Positions 44,320 to 53,153 of a stretch of 64,000 bases of DNA are shown here, piece by piece. Below the pieces are notes generated by a model that saw only the letters and a list, made by a program, of their open reading frames with translations, was not told the origin of the DNA and did no database searches. The stretch lies in assembly GCF_003752595.1 (NCBI RefSeq), contig NZ_RKIJ01000010.1, positions 372,001-436,000 on the forward strand, given 5' to 3'. Made by a program: the position numbers and the translations under genes. The stretch's first letter is position 1, and every line of letters begins with the position of its first letter. Source of the DNA: Cellulomonas sp. PhB143 (GTDB lineage Bacteria > Actinomycetota > Actinomycetes > Actinomycetales > Cellulomonadaceae).

Positions 44320-45471
44320 GTGGCAGAGACGACGACCCGGGCAGCCTCGGTGGTGCTCGCCGGCGGGGGCAGCGCGGGGCACGTGAACCCGCTCCTGTCC
44401 GTGGCGGACGAGCTGCGCTCCCGGGACCAGGGCGTGAGCGTCACGGTCCTGGGCACCGCGGAGGGGCTCGAGGCGGACCTCGTCCCGCGGCGCGGCTACC
44501 CGCTGGTGACCGTGCCGCGCGTCCCGCTGCCGCGCCGGCCCGGTGCGGACTGGTTCCGCTTCCCGGGTCGTCTCGTGCGGGCCGTGCGTGCCGCGGGTGC
44601 GGCGATGGACGCCGCCCGGGCCGACGTCGTCGTCGGCTTCGGCGGGTACGTCTCGACGCCGGCGTACCTCGCCGCGCGGCGCCGTCGGATCCCCGTCGTC
44701 GTCCAGGAGCAGAACGCCCGGCCCGGCCTCGCGAACAAGCTCGGCGCGCGGTGGGCCGCGCGGGTGGCCGTCACCTTTCCCGGCACCCCGCTGCGCGACG
44801 CGGTCGTGACCGGGCTCCCGCTCCGGCACGAGATCGCCACGCTGGTGGCACAGCGGTCGGCCGACGCGTCCGCCGTGCGGGCCTCCGCGGCCGCGGAGCT
44901 GGGCCTCGACCCCGGCCTGCGCACGCTGCTCGTGACCGGGGGCTCCCTCGGTGCGCAGAGGCTCAACGAGGCCGTCCCCGGCGTCGCCGCGGAGCTGGCG
45001 GAGCGCGGCGTCCAGGTCCTGCACCTGACGGGCCGCGGCAAGGCCGAGGGCGTGCGCGCGGCTCTCGAGGGCGCGCTCGGCGCCGGCCCGGGCGCGGAGC
45101 GCTACGTCGTGCGGGAGTACCTGGACGGGATGCATCTCGCGTACGCCGTGGCCGACCTGGTCGTGTGCCGCGCGGGTGCCGGCACCGTCTGCGAGCTCGC
45201 CGCGCTGGGTGTCCCGGCGGTCTACGTGCCGCTGCCCGTCGGCAACGGCGAGCAACGGCTCAACGCCGCCCCGCTGGTGGACGCCGGCGGCGGGGTGCTG
45301 GTGGACGACGCGGCGCTCGGTCCGGCCTGGGTCTCGGCGCACGTCGTCCCGCTGCTCGAGGACGACGCCGCGCTGCGGCGGATGGCCGGCGCGGCGGCGG
45401 CCCACGGGGTCCGGGACGGCGCCGCCCGCGTCGCGGACCTGGTGGTACAGGCCGCGGCGGTGCGGTCGTGA
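44320..45471 (+). CDS. murG: Lipid II-forming GlcNAc transferase MurG
   Basis: Glycosyltransferase of the inner membrane face that converts lipid I to lipid II, 383 residues. VLAGGGSAGHVNPLLSVADEL is the lipid-I binding N-terminus; VVGFGGYVSTPAYLAARRRRIPVVVQEQNARPGLANK, LVTGGSLGAQRLNEAV and CRAGAGTVCELAALGVPAVYVPLP complete the GT-B signature. The usual H is conserved in SAGH. GTG start with GAGGAG upstream. A 93-nt gap after ftsW has GC-rich inverted repeats only. Confidence 0.95.
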   Translation: MAETTTRAASVVLAGGGSAGHVNPLLSVADELRSRDQGVSVTVLGTAEGLEADLVPRRGYPLVTVPRVPLPRRPGADWFRFPGRLVRAVRAAGAAMDAARADVVVGFGGYVSTPAYLAARRRRIPVVVQEQNARPGLANKLGARWAARVAVTFPGTPLRDAVVTGLPLRHEIATLVAQRSADASAVRASAAAELGLDPGLRTLLVTGGSLGAQRLNEAVPGVAAELAERGVQVLHLTGRGKAEGVRAALEGALGAGPGAERYVVREYLDGMHLAYAVADLVVCRAGAGTVCELAALGVPAVYVPLPVGNGEQRLNAAPLVDAGGGVLVDDAALGPAWVSAHVVPLLEDDAALRRMAGAAAAHGVRDGAARVADLVVQAAAVRS

Positions 45472-46910
45472 GCGGCGGTGGAGCGGGCGCCGTCGACGTG
45501 GCGCTCGCGGACCTCGGCCGCGTGCACCTGGTCGGCGTCGGCGGTGCCGGGATGTCGGTCGTGGCGCGGCTGCTCGCCGCCCAGGGGATCGCGGTCCAGG
45601 GCTCCGACGCGCGCGGCGGCCCGGCGCTGGACGCGCTCCGGGCGGACGGCGTGACCGTCTGGGTCGGGCACGACGGCGCCCACGTGGCGGGCGCCGACAC
45701 GCTGGTGGTCTCGAGCGCGGTGCGGGCGGACAACCCCGAGGTCGTCGCCGCGCACGCGCGCGGGCTGCGCGTCCTGCACCGCTCGCAGGCGCTGGCGGCA
45801 CTCATGCGCGGACGGCGGTCCGTCGCGGTGGCGGGCGCCCACGGCAAGACCACGACCTCCGGGATGCTCGCGACGCTCCTCGCGGGCGTGGGCCTGGACC
45901 CGTCCTTCGCGATCGGCGGCACCGTCATCACGCCCGACGGCCCGGTCGCGGGCGGGCACCTCGGCAGCGGGGACGTGCTGGTGGCCGAGGCCGACGAGTC
46001 CGACGGCTCCTTCCTCAACTACGCGCCCGACGTGGCGGTCGTGACGAACGTGGAGCCGGACCACCTCGACCACTACGGCAGCCGCGAGGCCTTCGAGCGC
46101 GCGTTCGTGGACTTCGCGGCGCGGGTGCGCCCGGGGGGCACGCTGGTCGCCTGCGGCGACGACGAGGGCGCGCGCGCTCTCGCGCACGTGCACCGCGCGA
46201 CCGGGGGCACCGTCCTGACCTACGGGCGGTCCGCGGAGGACGACCTGCGGCTCGACCGCGTCGAGGAGGGCTCCCGTGCGCGGGCGCGGCTGACGCTGTC
46301 GCGGGGCCCCGCCGGGACGCCGGTCTCGGCGCAGCTGCGGCTGCGCGTCCCTGGCGTGCACAACCTGCTCGACGCGGCGGGCGCGGTCGGCGCGGCGCTC
46401 GCCCTGGGCGTGGGGCTCGACGACGCGGTGGCCGCCGTCGGAGAGTTCCGGGGCACCGGGCGGCGGTTCGAGGCGCGCGGCGAGGCCGGCGGGGTGCGCG
46501 TCGTGGACGACTACGCGCACCACCCGACGGAGGTCGCCGCCCTGCTGACCGCGGCGCGGGACGTCGCGGGCGAGGGGCGCGTCGTCGTCCTGTTCCAGCC
46601 GCACCTGTACTCGCGCACGCGAACCTTCGGACCGGAGTTCGCCCGGGCGCTCGCGCTCGCGGACCAGGTCGTGGTGACGGGCGTCTACGCCGCGCGCGAG
46701 GCGCCCGACCCGGGCGTGGACGCGAGCACGATCGTCCAGCACATGGACCCGGGGACGGCCCGCGCGGTCGAGGACCGCTTCGCGGCGGCCGCGGCGGTGG
46801 CCGACGCGGCACGGCCCGGCGACCTGGTGCTCACCGTGGGGGCCGGCGACGTGACCGAGCTCGGCCCACGGATCCTCGCGCGCCTCGAGCGGGCGGACCG
46901 GGAGGGCTGA
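45468..46910 (+). CDS. murC: UDP-MurNAc L-alanine ligase MurC
   Basis: Adds L-Ala to UDP-MurNAc, 480 residues. Dinucleotide-like VHLVGVGGAGMSVVARLL, ATP loop AGAHGKTTT (K127), EADESDGSFLNYAPDVAVVTNVEPDHLDHYGS and DDYAHHPTEVAALL are diagnostic. GTGA overlap with murG; TGATG junction with ftsQ. Confidence 0.96.
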   Translation: MSGGGAGAVDVALADLGRVHLVGVGGAGMSVVARLLAAQGIAVQGSDARGGPALDALRADGVTVWVGHDGAHVAGADTLVVSSAVRADNPEVVAAHARGLRVLHRSQALAALMRGRRSVAVAGAHGKTTTSGMLATLLAGVGLDPSFAIGGTVITPDGPVAGGHLGSGDVLVAEADESDGSFLNYAPDVAVVTNVEPDHLDHYGSREAFERAFVDFAARVRPGGTLVACGDDEGARALAHVHRATGGTVLTYGRSAEDDLRLDRVEEGSRARARLTLSRGPAGTPVSAQLRLRVPGVHNLLDAAGAVGAALALGVGLDDAVAAVGEFRGTGRRFEARGEAGGVRVVDDYAHHPTEVAALLTAARDVAGEGRVVVLFQPHLYSRTRTFGPEFARALALADQVVVTGVYAAREAPDPGVDASTIVQHMDPGTARAVEDRFAAAAAVADAARPGDLVLTVGAGDVTELGPRILARLERADREG

Positions 46911-47932
46911 TGCGTCCTCCCGCCCGCCCGCGGACCCCGGCGCGAGCGCCGGGCGCGCCGCCGCCGCGCGCGGCGGGCGACGAACGCGCGCCGGACCAGG
47001 AGCGCGGGGCGGTCGCCGAGCGTGCGCAGGCGGGGCCGCCGGCGCCGCCCGCGCGGCGCGTGCCGGCCTCGCCGGCGGTCGGCGAGCGGTCTGCGGACGT
47101 CCGCCGCGCCGGGGGGCCGGGCGCGGCGCGCGCCGCGAGCCGGCCCGTCGTCTCGCACGGCGTCGAGGAGCGGCTCGCCGAGCGCCGCGCGATGGCGCGC
47201 CGGCGGCGCACCCGCGTCGTCGCGGCCTGGGCGGGGGGCGTCGTGCTCGTCGCCGCCGTGGTCTGGGCGCTGCTGTGGTCGCCGCTCCTGGCGCTGGACG
47301 CCGACGCGGTCTCCGTGCAGGTCGCCGGCGGCGACGGGGCGGGTCGGTACGTCGACACCGACCAGGTCGTGGACCTGGCGCGGGCGGACGTCGGCGTCCC
47401 CCTGCCGCGGATCGACACGGTGGGGCTGCGGGAGGACGTGCGCCAGCTCCGCGGGGTGGCAGACGCGCGGGTGGTGCGGGACTGGCCTCGCGGCGTGGAG
47501 GTGACCGTGCGGCCCCGCGTGCCGGTGGCGGCGGTGCCGAGCGGGGGCGACGTCGTCCTGCTGGACGCCGGCGGTGCGACGGTGGCGACGGTGCCGAAGA
47601 GCCCGGGCGACGTCCCGGAGGTCACGGTGCCGCTCGAGGTGGGCGCGGGCGGGGTGCGCGGCGCGGACGCCGCGGCGACGCGTGCGCTCCGGTCGGTGCT
47701 CGTGGTGCTCGACGCGATCCCGCCGTCCATGCTCGACGACGTCCGCCAGGTCGGCGCGAAGACCCAGGACGCCGTGACGATGACGATGCGGGACGGCGTG
47801 ACGATCGAGTGGGGCAGCGACCAGGACGTGGACCTCAAGGTGCGGGTGCTCGACGTGCTCCGCGCGGACCCGTCCACGGACGGCGTGCGGGTGTTCGACG
47901 TGTCGGCGCCGGCCGCACCCATCACCCGGTGA
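46910..47932 (+). CDS. ftsQ: Cell division protein FtsQ (POTRA-domain)
   Basis: Bitopic divisome scaffold of 340 residues. An unusually long, disordered Pro/Ala/Arg cytoplasmic tail (about 1-100), one membrane helix (about 103-124), a POTRA domain (DADAVSVQVAGG..ADARVVRDWPRGVEVTVRPRVPVA) and a beta domain. ATG shares a base with the murC stop. The long basic tail is typical of actinobacterial FtsQ. Confidence 0.92.
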   Translation: MRPPARPRTPARAPGAPPPRAAGDERAPDQERGAVAERAQAGPPAPPARRVPASPAVGERSADVRRAGGPGAARAASRPVVSHGVEERLAERRAMARRRRTRVVAAWAGGVVLVAAVVWALLWSPLLALDADAVSVQVAGGDGAGRYVDTDQVVDLARADVGVPLPRIDTVGLREDVRQLRGVADARVVRDWPRGVEVTVRPRVPVAAVPSGGDVVLLDAGGATVATVPKSPGDVPEVTVPLEVGAGGVRGADAAATRALRSVLVVLDAIPPSMLDDVRQVGAKTQDAVTMTMRDGVTIEWGSDQDVDLKVRVLDVLRADPSTDGVRVFDVSAPAAPITR

Positions 47933-48023
47933 TCGGACTCGCGGCCCGACACGCGGGCGCGGTCGTTGAACGTGCGCAGCCCGGGACCTACCGTCGTTCA
48001 CGGCAGAACCTGACATAACTATA

Positions 48024-48040
48024 ACCCTCTAGTTGAGGGT
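48024..48040 (+). promoter_or_regulatory. Inverted repeat in the ftsZ upstream region
   Basis: ACCCTC-TAGTT-GAGGGT is a perfect 6-bp palindrome arm pair next to the A/T-rich CATAACTATAA. It is the only clearly A/T-rich spot in the 137-nt ftsQ-ftsZ gap. A similar element upstream of ftsZ occurs, from memory, in other actinobacteria. Probably promoter plus regulator site. Confidence 0.5.
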
Positions 48041-48069
48041 GAAGGTTCAGGGCGACGAGATCGAGAGGC

Positions 48070-49347
48070 ATGGACGTGGCTACTCCGCAGAACTACCTGG
48101 CAGTCATCAAGGTGGTGGGCATCGGCGGCGGCGGCGTGAACGCCGTCAACCGCATGATCGAGGTCGGCCTGAAGGGCGTCGAGTTCATCGCGATCAACAC
48201 CGACGCCCAGGCGTTGCTGATGTCGGACGCCGACGTCAAGCTCGACGTCGGGCGCGAGCTCACGCGAGGGCTCGGCGCCGGAGCCGACCCCGAGGTCGGC
48301 AAGAAGGCTGCCGAGGACCACGAGGAGGAGATCCAGGACGTCCTGCGGGGCGCCGACATGGTCTTCGTCACCGCGGGCGAGGGTGGCGGCACCGGCACCG
48401 GTGGCGCGCCGGTCGTCGCGCGCATCGCCCGCTCGCTCGGCGCGCTGACGGTCGGCGTCGTGACCCGGCCGTTCACCTTCGAGGGGCGCCGCCGCTCGAA
48501 CCAGGCCGACTCGGGCATCGAGGCCCTGCGCAACGAGGTCGACACGCTCATCGTCATCCCGAACGACCGGCTGCTGTCGATGTCGGACCAGAGCGTCTCG
48601 GCGCTCGACGCGTTCCACTCGGCCGACCAGGTCCTGCTCTCCGGCGTGCAGGGCATCACGGACCTGATCACCACGCCCGGCCTGATCAACCTCGACTTCG
48701 CGGACGTCAAGTCGGTGATGCAGGGCGCAGGCAGCGCGCTCATGGGTATCGGCTCCGCGCGGGGCGAGGACCGTTCCGTCCAGGCCGCCGAGGGAGCGAT
48801 CTCGTCGCCGCTGCTGGAGGCCAGCATCGACGGCGCGCACGGCGTGCTGCTGAGCATCCAGGGCGGGTCGGACCTCGGGCTGTTCGAGATCAACGAGGCC
48901 GCCCGCCTCGTCCACGAGGCCGCGCACCCCGAGGCCAACATCATCTTCGGTGCGGTGATCGACGACGCGCTCGGCGACGAGGTGCGGGTCACCGTCATCG
49001 CGGCCGGGTTCGACGGCGGCACGCCGCAGGTGCGCAGGGACGGCCGAGCGCTGGGGCAGGTCGCCGCGCCGCGCACCGAGTCGGTCCCGCAGGTCTCGAC
49101 CGCGACGGGCGCGCACGCCCTGCCACGCCCGCTCGTCCCGGTCGCGTCCGAGCCCGACGACGTCCCGGAGAGCCTGTCTCCGGCCGCGCCCCCGCGTGCC
49201 GTCCCCGTGGGCGCCGGCCAGGGGACCGACCAGCCGCGGGCGGCGCACCCCGAGGCGGGCACCGAGTCGATCGAGGTGCCCCGGATGTTCGACGAGCAGC
49301 CTGCTCGTCGCCTCGAGGAGCTCGACGTCCCGGACTTCCTCAAGTAG
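48070..49347 (+). CDS. ftsZ: Cell division GTPase FtsZ
   Basis: Tubulin-like protein that forms the division ring, 425 residues. GTP loop GGGTGTGG (105-112), N-terminal [16 protein letters not shown], synergy loop with [11 protein letters not shown], and FDGG are intact. A variable Pro/Ala linker of about 100 residues ends in the conserved tail DVPDFLK, the docking site for SepF and FtsW. Separated from ftsQ by its own promoter region. No ftsA is present, as usual in actinobacteria. Confidence 0.98.
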   Translation: MDVATPQNYLAVIKVVGIGGGGVNAVNRMIEVGLKGVEFIAINTDAQALLMSDADVKLDVGRELTRGLGAGADPEVGKKAAEDHEEEIQDVLRGADMVFVTAGEGGGTGTGGAPVVARIARSLGALTVGVVTRPFTFEGRRRSNQADSGIEALRNEVDTLIVIPNDRLLSMSDQSVSALDAFHSADQVLLSGVQGITDLITTPGLINLDFADVKSVMQGAGSALMGIGSARGEDRSVQAAEGAISSPLLEASIDGAHGVLLSIQGGSDLGLFEINEAARLVHEAAHPEANIIFGAVIDDALGDEVRVTVIAAGFDGGTPQVRRDGRALGQVAAPRTESVPQVSTATGAHALPRPLVPVASEPDDVPESLSPAAPPRAVPVGAGQGTDQPRAAHPEAGTESIEVPRMFDEQPARRLEELDVPDFLK

Positions 49348-49349
49348 AC

Positions 49350-50141
49350 GTGCTCGACGAGCCAGAGACGCGGACGGGCGGGGCGGTCGCCCCGCCCGTC
49401 CGCGTCGTCGATCTCGGACCCGGCGTCCGCGCGGGCTTCACGACGCGCGACGGCGGGGTCTCCGCGGCGCCGTGGGACGCGCTGAACCTCGGCCGCGGCG
49501 TCGGGGACGCGCCGGCAGACGTCACGGAGAACCGGGCGCGGGTCGCCGCCTGGCTGGGCGCCGTGCCCCGGTTCGGTCGGCAGGTGCACGGGGCCGTGGC
49601 GGTCCGCGCGGACGCGGAGCCGTGGGCGGGCGGCGGGGCCGCAGCGCCCGAGCCCGCGTGCGACGCCCTGGTCTCGGCGACGCCGTCGGTCGCGCTCGGG
49701 GTCCTGGTCGCCGACTGCGTCCCGGTGCTGCTGGCGGACCCGGTCGCCCGCGTCGTCGCGACGGCGCACGCCGGCCGCGCCGGTCTCGTGGCAGGCGTCC
49801 TCGGCGCGGCGGTGGAGGGCATGCTCGCGGCGGGCGCGCGCAGGCAGCACCTGCGCGCGGCGGTCGGCCCGGCGGTGTGCGGGCGGTGCTACGAGGTGCC
49901 GGCGGCCCTGCGGGACGAGGTCGCGGCCGACGTTCCCGCCACCTGGGCGACGACCTCGTGGGGCACGCCGTCGCTCGACCTGCCCGCCGGCGTCGTCGCC
50001 GGTCTCGGCGCGCTCGGCGTGCACGGCGTCACGCGCGTCGAGGCGTGCACCAGGACGGACCCGACGTGGTTCTCGCACCGCCGGGCGAGCGCCGCCGGGT
50101 CGGCGACGGGGCGGTTCGCCGGCGTCGTCGCCCTCAGGTAG
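49350..50141 (+). CDS. pgeF: Purine nucleoside phosphorylase/peptidoglycan-editing factor PgeF (YfiH)
   Basis: Multicopper-oxidase-fold (DUF152) enzyme of 263 residues. Members have nucleoside phosphorylase or deaminase activity and help keep L-Ser out of the first stem-peptide position. Metal-site blocks FTTRDGGVS, RQVHG, ADCVPVLLAD, AHAGRAGLVAGV and AVCGRCYEV are all present. GTG starts 2 nt after ftsZ stop. In most actinobacteria a yggS gene follows; here sepF comes next. Confidence 0.92.
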   Translation: MLDEPETRTGGAVAPPVRVVDLGPGVRAGFTTRDGGVSAAPWDALNLGRGVGDAPADVTENRARVAAWLGAVPRFGRQVHGAVAVRADAEPWAGGGAAAPEPACDALVSATPSVALGVLVADCVPVLLADPVARVVATAHAGRAGLVAGVLGAAVEGMLAAGARRQHLRAAVGPAVCGRCYEVPAALRDEVAADVPATWATTSWGTPSLDLPAGVVAGLGALGVHGVTRVEACTRTDPTWFSHRRASAAGSATGRFAGVVALR

Positions 50142-50210
50142 GGGCCCGAGCGCCGGACCGGGTTCCACGGCACGGGCGTGTCGCACGGTCGGGCCGATCG
50201 CGGCCTGGGC

Positions 50211-50216
50211 TAGCGT
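50211..50216 (+). promoter_or_regulatory. -10 box upstream of sepF
   Basis: TAGCGT 45 nt before the sepF ATG, giving a leader of about 38 nt with a GGAG site. Confidence 0.45.
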
Positions 50217-50261
50217 CGTGGCACCGGATGGACGGTGGACGACGAAGGACGGAGTCGGGCG

Positions 50262-50735
50262 ATGGCGGGATCGGTACGAAAGGCCATGCTGTACCTGGGC
50301 CTCGCTGATGACCAGCGGGTGAACCAGGAGGAGTACGTCGAGGAGTACGAGGAGACGGAGACGGACGTGGCGCAGGACTACCCGGCAGAGGTCACGCCCC
50401 TGCACCGGCCCGTGGAGCACTCGCGCTCGGCGCAGGGCGCAGGCAGCGACCTGCGGCGCATCACGACGGTGCACCCGCGGTCCTACAACGACGCGCGGGT
50501 CATCGGCGAGGCGTTCCGCGGCGGCACGCCGGTGATCATGAACCTCTCCGACATGGACGACGCCGACGCCAAGCGCCTGGTGGACTTCTCCGCAGGGCTG
50601 ATCTTCGGTCTGCACGGGGCCATCGAGCGGGTCACGAACAAGGTGTTCCTGCTCTCGCCCGAGAACGTCGAGGTCACAGGCGAGGAGGCCACGCCGAAGA
50701 AGGTCACGCCGGCAGGCTTCTACAACCAGAGCTGA
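50262..50735 (+). CDS. sepF: FtsZ-anchoring division protein SepF
   Basis: Membrane-binding FtsZ anchor that replaces FtsA, 157 residues. N-terminal amphipathic helix MAGSVRKAMLYLGLADDQ, an acidic linker, and the SepF core TTVHPRSYNDARVIGEAFRGGTPVIMNLSDMDDADAKRLVDFSAGL. ATG 50262 is chosen over GTG 50235 because SepF proteins start at the MAG..RK.M.YLGL helix and GGAG lies about 8 nt before it. Confidence 0.95.
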   Translation: MAGSVRKAMLYLGLADDQRVNQEEYVEEYEETETDVAQDYPAEVTPLHRPVEHSRSAQGAGSDLRRITTVHPRSYNDARVIGEAFRGGTPVIMNLSDMDDADAKRLVDFSAGLIFGLHGAIERVTNKVFLLSPENVEVTGEEATPKKVTPAGFYNQS

Positions 50736-50760
50736 CGGCTGGCCCTGCTCCGGCGTCTGG

Positions 50761-50766
50761 CACAGT
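50761..50766 (+). promoter_or_regulatory. -10-like box of leaderless yggT
   Basis: CACAGT, spacer TGTCCC (6 nt), GTG 50773. Weaker than TANNNT but with the same geometry. Confidence 0.35.
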
Positions 50767-50772
50767 TGTCCC

Positions 50773-51063
50773 GTGAACATCGTCTGGACCGTCCTCGGCT
50801 TCCTGCTCTTCCTGTACTGGCTCGTCCTCATCGGCCGTCTGATCTTCGACTGGGTCCAGGTGTTCGCCCGGGACTGGCGGCCGCGCGGTGTGATGCTCGT
50901 CCTCGCGGAGGGCGTCTACACGGTCACGGACCCGCCGTTGCGCGCGATCCGCAAGGTCCTCCCGCCGCTCAGCATCGGCCAGGTCCGCCTGGACCTGGCG
51001 TTCATCGTCCTGTTCGTCCTGGTGATCGTGGCGCAGCGGATCGTCGGGGGCCTTGCCTCCTGA
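50773..51063 (+). CDS. YggT-family membrane protein
   Basis: Small membrane protein of 96 residues with two helices (about 3-26 and 70-92) and the family motif YWLVLIGRLIFDWVQ..RGVMLVLAEGVYTVTDPPLRAIRKVLPP. Always found near sepF and divIVA. Function is not settled; a role in division or osmotic response has been suggested for the family. Confidence 0.9.
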   Translation: MNIVWTVLGFLLFLYWLVLIGRLIFDWVQVFARDWRPRGVMLVLAEGVYTVTDPPLRAIRKVLPPLSIGQVRLDLAFIVLFVLVIVAQRIVGGLAS

Positions 51064-51187
51064 CGGTGGCAGCGGACGCGGCGCGACGGCGAGGGACCGG
51101 CGGTGGTGCAAATCCGACCTCCCGGGCCTATCGGGCGACGGGGCGTCCGGCGGGGCGGCGTGAGGGGGAGCGCCGCGGAAACTCCGC

Positions 51188-51193
51188 TAGTTT
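51188..51193 (+). promoter_or_regulatory. -10 box upstream of wag31
   Basis: TAGTTT 57 nt before ATG 51250. The 186-nt yggT-wag31 gap otherwise shows no gene. Confidence 0.45.
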
Positions 51194-51249
51194 GGACCCT
51201 GGTGATCCCAAGATCTTCCGACCACAGCGCAACGCATTGAGGTGAGACG

Positions 51250-51924
51250 ATGGCACTGCTGACTGCCGAGGACATTCTGAAGAAGAAGTTCTCCGCGACG
51301 AAGTTCCGCGAAGGGTACGACATCGAGGAGGTCGACGACTTCCTCGACGAGGTCGTCCACACGATCAGCGCGGTGCAGGAGGAGAACGAGGACCTCAAGT
51401 CCAAGCTGGCGGCCGCGGAGTCCCGCGTCGCCGAGCTGAGCCGGGCCGACGCCGCCTCGTCCTCCGCCCCCGCGCCCGCCGCGGAGAAGGAGCCCGAGCC
51501 CGAGCCGGCCGCCGCACCGGCGACCCCGGCCCCCGCGCCGGCACCGGCTCCCGCGCCCGCCGTCCAGGAGCCCGCCTCCGCGACCGGCATGCTGCAGATG
51601 GCGCAGAAGCTGCACGACGACTACGTGCGCTCCGGTCAGGAGGAGAGCGACCGGCTCATCTCCGAGGCCAAGGAGGAGGGCTCGCGGATCGTGTCCGAGG
51701 CCGAGGAGACCTCGCACCGGACGCTGTCCCAGCTGGAGCAGGAGCGTTCGCTGCTCGAGCGCAAGATCGACGAGCTGCGCCTGTTCGAGCGCGACTACCG
51801 CACGCGGCTCAAGAGCTACCTGCAGAACCTGCTCGGCGACCTGGACAACCGGGGCAGCGCTCTGCCGCCCCGCGGCAACGTTCCCGCCGGGAACCGGTCC
51901 GGGGACCTGCCGCCCGGGATCTGA
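51250..51924 (+). CDS. wag31: Polar-growth coiled-coil protein Wag31/DivIVA
   Basis: Membrane-curvature sensing scaffold that directs polar or septal wall growth, 224 residues. N-terminal DivIVA domain (LTAEDILKKKFSATKFREGYDIEEVDDFLDEV), first coiled coil, an Ala/Pro/Glu linker (about 75-115, with a run of AP dipeptides), then a long second coiled coil and a short unstructured tail. TGAGGTGAG provides the ribosome site. Last gene of the dcw cluster proper. Confidence 0.95.
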   Translation: MALLTAEDILKKKFSATKFREGYDIEEVDDFLDEVVHTISAVQEENEDLKSKLAAAESRVAELSRADAASSSAPAPAAEKEPEPEPAAAPATPAPAPAPAPAPAVQEPASATGMLQMAQKLHDDYVRSGQEESDRLISEAKEEGSRIVSEAEETSHRTLSQLEQERSLLERKIDELRLFERDYRTRLKSYLQNLLGDLDNRGSALPPRGNVPAGNRSGDLPPGI

Positions 51925-51955
51925 CCGCTCGTCACCGAGCCTCGCGCACGCACCC

Positions 51956-52017
51956 ACGGCCGGTGCGCGCGACACGCAGCCGGACTTCCGGCGTGGTGTG
52001 TTGTGCGCACCGGCCGT
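51956..52017. repeat. 13-bp perfect inverted repeat enclosing a second palindrome
   Basis: ACGGCCGGTGCGC (51956-51968) and GCGCACCGGCCGT (52005-52017) are exact complements separated by 36 nt. The loop itself contains GCCGGA-CT-TCCGGC (51979-51992). The right arm lies in the -35/-10 spacer of the next gene, so it may be an operator as well as a terminator of wag31. Confidence 0.75.
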
Positions 52018-52029
52018 TGCACCTACTGT
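52001..52029 (+). promoter_or_regulatory. Promoter of the DksA-like gene
   Basis: TTGTGC (52001-52006), 17-nt spacer, TACTGT (52024-52029). It overlaps the right arm of the large inverted repeat. Confidence 0.5.
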
Positions 52030-52054
52030 CGCGTCACTCGACCGAGGAGGCGGC

Positions 52055-52516
52055 ATGGCCAGGCTCAGCAGCACGGCACGCGCAAGGGTCCGAGAGGAGT
52101 TCCCGAACCTCTCGCGCGACGTGCGCTCGTTCCCCGTCCGCGAGTCGGAGGAACGGTGGACGCTCGGTGAGATCGACGAGCTGGCGTGGGGCCTGCTGGA
52201 GGAGCGCGACCGCCTGCAGCGGGAGCTGGAGACCGCGGACCGCGAGCTGTCCGCGCTGCTGCGCGACTCCGGCGAGGGTTCCGGCGACGACCAGGCGGAC
52301 TCCGGGTCGAGCGCTCTCGAGCGCGAGCACGAGCTGACGCTCGTCAACAACGTGCGCGACCTCCTGGCCCAGACGAACCATGCGCTGGAGCGGATCGCGG
52401 ACGGCACCTATGCCACGTGCGAGGCGAGCGGCGCGCCGATCGGCAAGGCGCGCCTGCAGGCGTTCCCGCGAGCGACGCTGTCCGTCGAGGCCAAGCAGCG
52501 CGAGGAGCGCCGCTGA
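52055..52516 (+). CDS. TraR/DksA-type protein with degenerate zinc finger
   Basis: Protein of 153 residues: a long coiled coil with acidic tip segment (LLEERDRLQRELETADRELSALLRD), then a DksA-like C-terminal block ERIADGTYATCEASGAPIGKARLQAFPRATLSVEAKQ. The normal C-x2-C...C-x2-C zinc site is reduced to C122, with S125, S143 and A146 at the other three positions. It may bind RNA polymerase's secondary channel without zinc. GAGGAGG precedes the ATG. Confidence 0.83.
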   Translation: MARLSSTARARVREEFPNLSRDVRSFPVRESEERWTLGEIDELAWGLLEERDRLQRELETADRELSALLRDSGEGSGDDQADSGSSALEREHELTLVNNVRDLLAQTNHALERIADGTYATCEASGAPIGKARLQAFPRATLSVEAKQREERR

Positions 52517-52553
52517 CCGGGGCCTCGCCCCCCGCGTGGCAGACTTGGCCGCG

Positions 52554-53153
52554 ATGCCTGCCACCGATCCCGCGCCCGCACGGCGCCCGCCGAGCACGTC
52601 CCGCGCCGGCCGCCCGTCCCTGCTCGTCTGGACCGTGGCGCTCGCCGTCGTCGTTGTCGTGGTCGACCAGCTCACGAAGGCCTGGGCCGAGTCGGCCCTG
52701 ACGGGCGAGCCGCGCGTCGCGCTGGTCGGCGACCTGCTCGGGCTGTACCTCGTGTACAACCCCGGCGCCGCTCTGTCCTTCGGCACCGGGATGACCTGGA
52801 TCCTCACGGTCGTCGTGCTCGTGGTCGTCGTCGTCCTCGTGCGGATGCTCCGACGGATCGGTTCCACGACGTGGGCGGTGGCCCTCGGGCTGCTGCTGGG
52901 CGGCGCCGTCGGCAACCTGATCGACCGCCTCACCAACGACCCCGGCGTCGGGCGGGGCGAGGTCGTGGACTTCATCGACTACGGCGTCTTCGTCGGGAAC
53001 GTCGCGGACATCGCGATCGTGGTCGCTGCGGTGCTGGTCGTGTGGCTCGCGCTGCGCGGGGTGTCGATGGACGGCTCGCGCGCGGCCGGCCGGCCGGCCG
53101 ACGAGGACGAGGCGGCGGGCCCGAAGGCCCCGGCGGCGGGCGGTCCGGCCTGA
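52554..53153 (+). CDS. lspA: Lipoprotein signal peptidase LspA
   Basis: Aspartyl membrane protease that removes signal peptides from prolipoproteins such as GluB, 199 residues with four membrane helices. Catalytic D124 in [10 protein letters not shown] and D152 in VGNVADI are present, along with DQLTKAW and [10 protein letters not shown] weak CAGACT box lies 8 nt before the ATG. A charged tail follows the last helix. TGATG overlap with the pseudouridine synthase gene. Confidence 0.95.
   Translation: MPATDPAPARRPPSTSRAGRPSLLVWTVALAVVVVVVDQLTKAWAESALTGEPRVALVGDLLGLYLVYNPGAALSFGTGMTWILTVVVLVVVVVLVRMLRRIGSTTWAVALGLLLGGAVGNLIDRLTNDPGVGRGEVVDFIDYGVFVGNVADIAIVVAAVLVVWLALRGVSMDGSRAAGRPADEDEAAGPKAPAAGGPA

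Noticed and set aside
50235-50261. GTG 50235 as sepF start
   Set aside because: The conserved amphipathic helix MAGSVRKAMLYLGL begins at ATG 50262, which also has a ribosome site.
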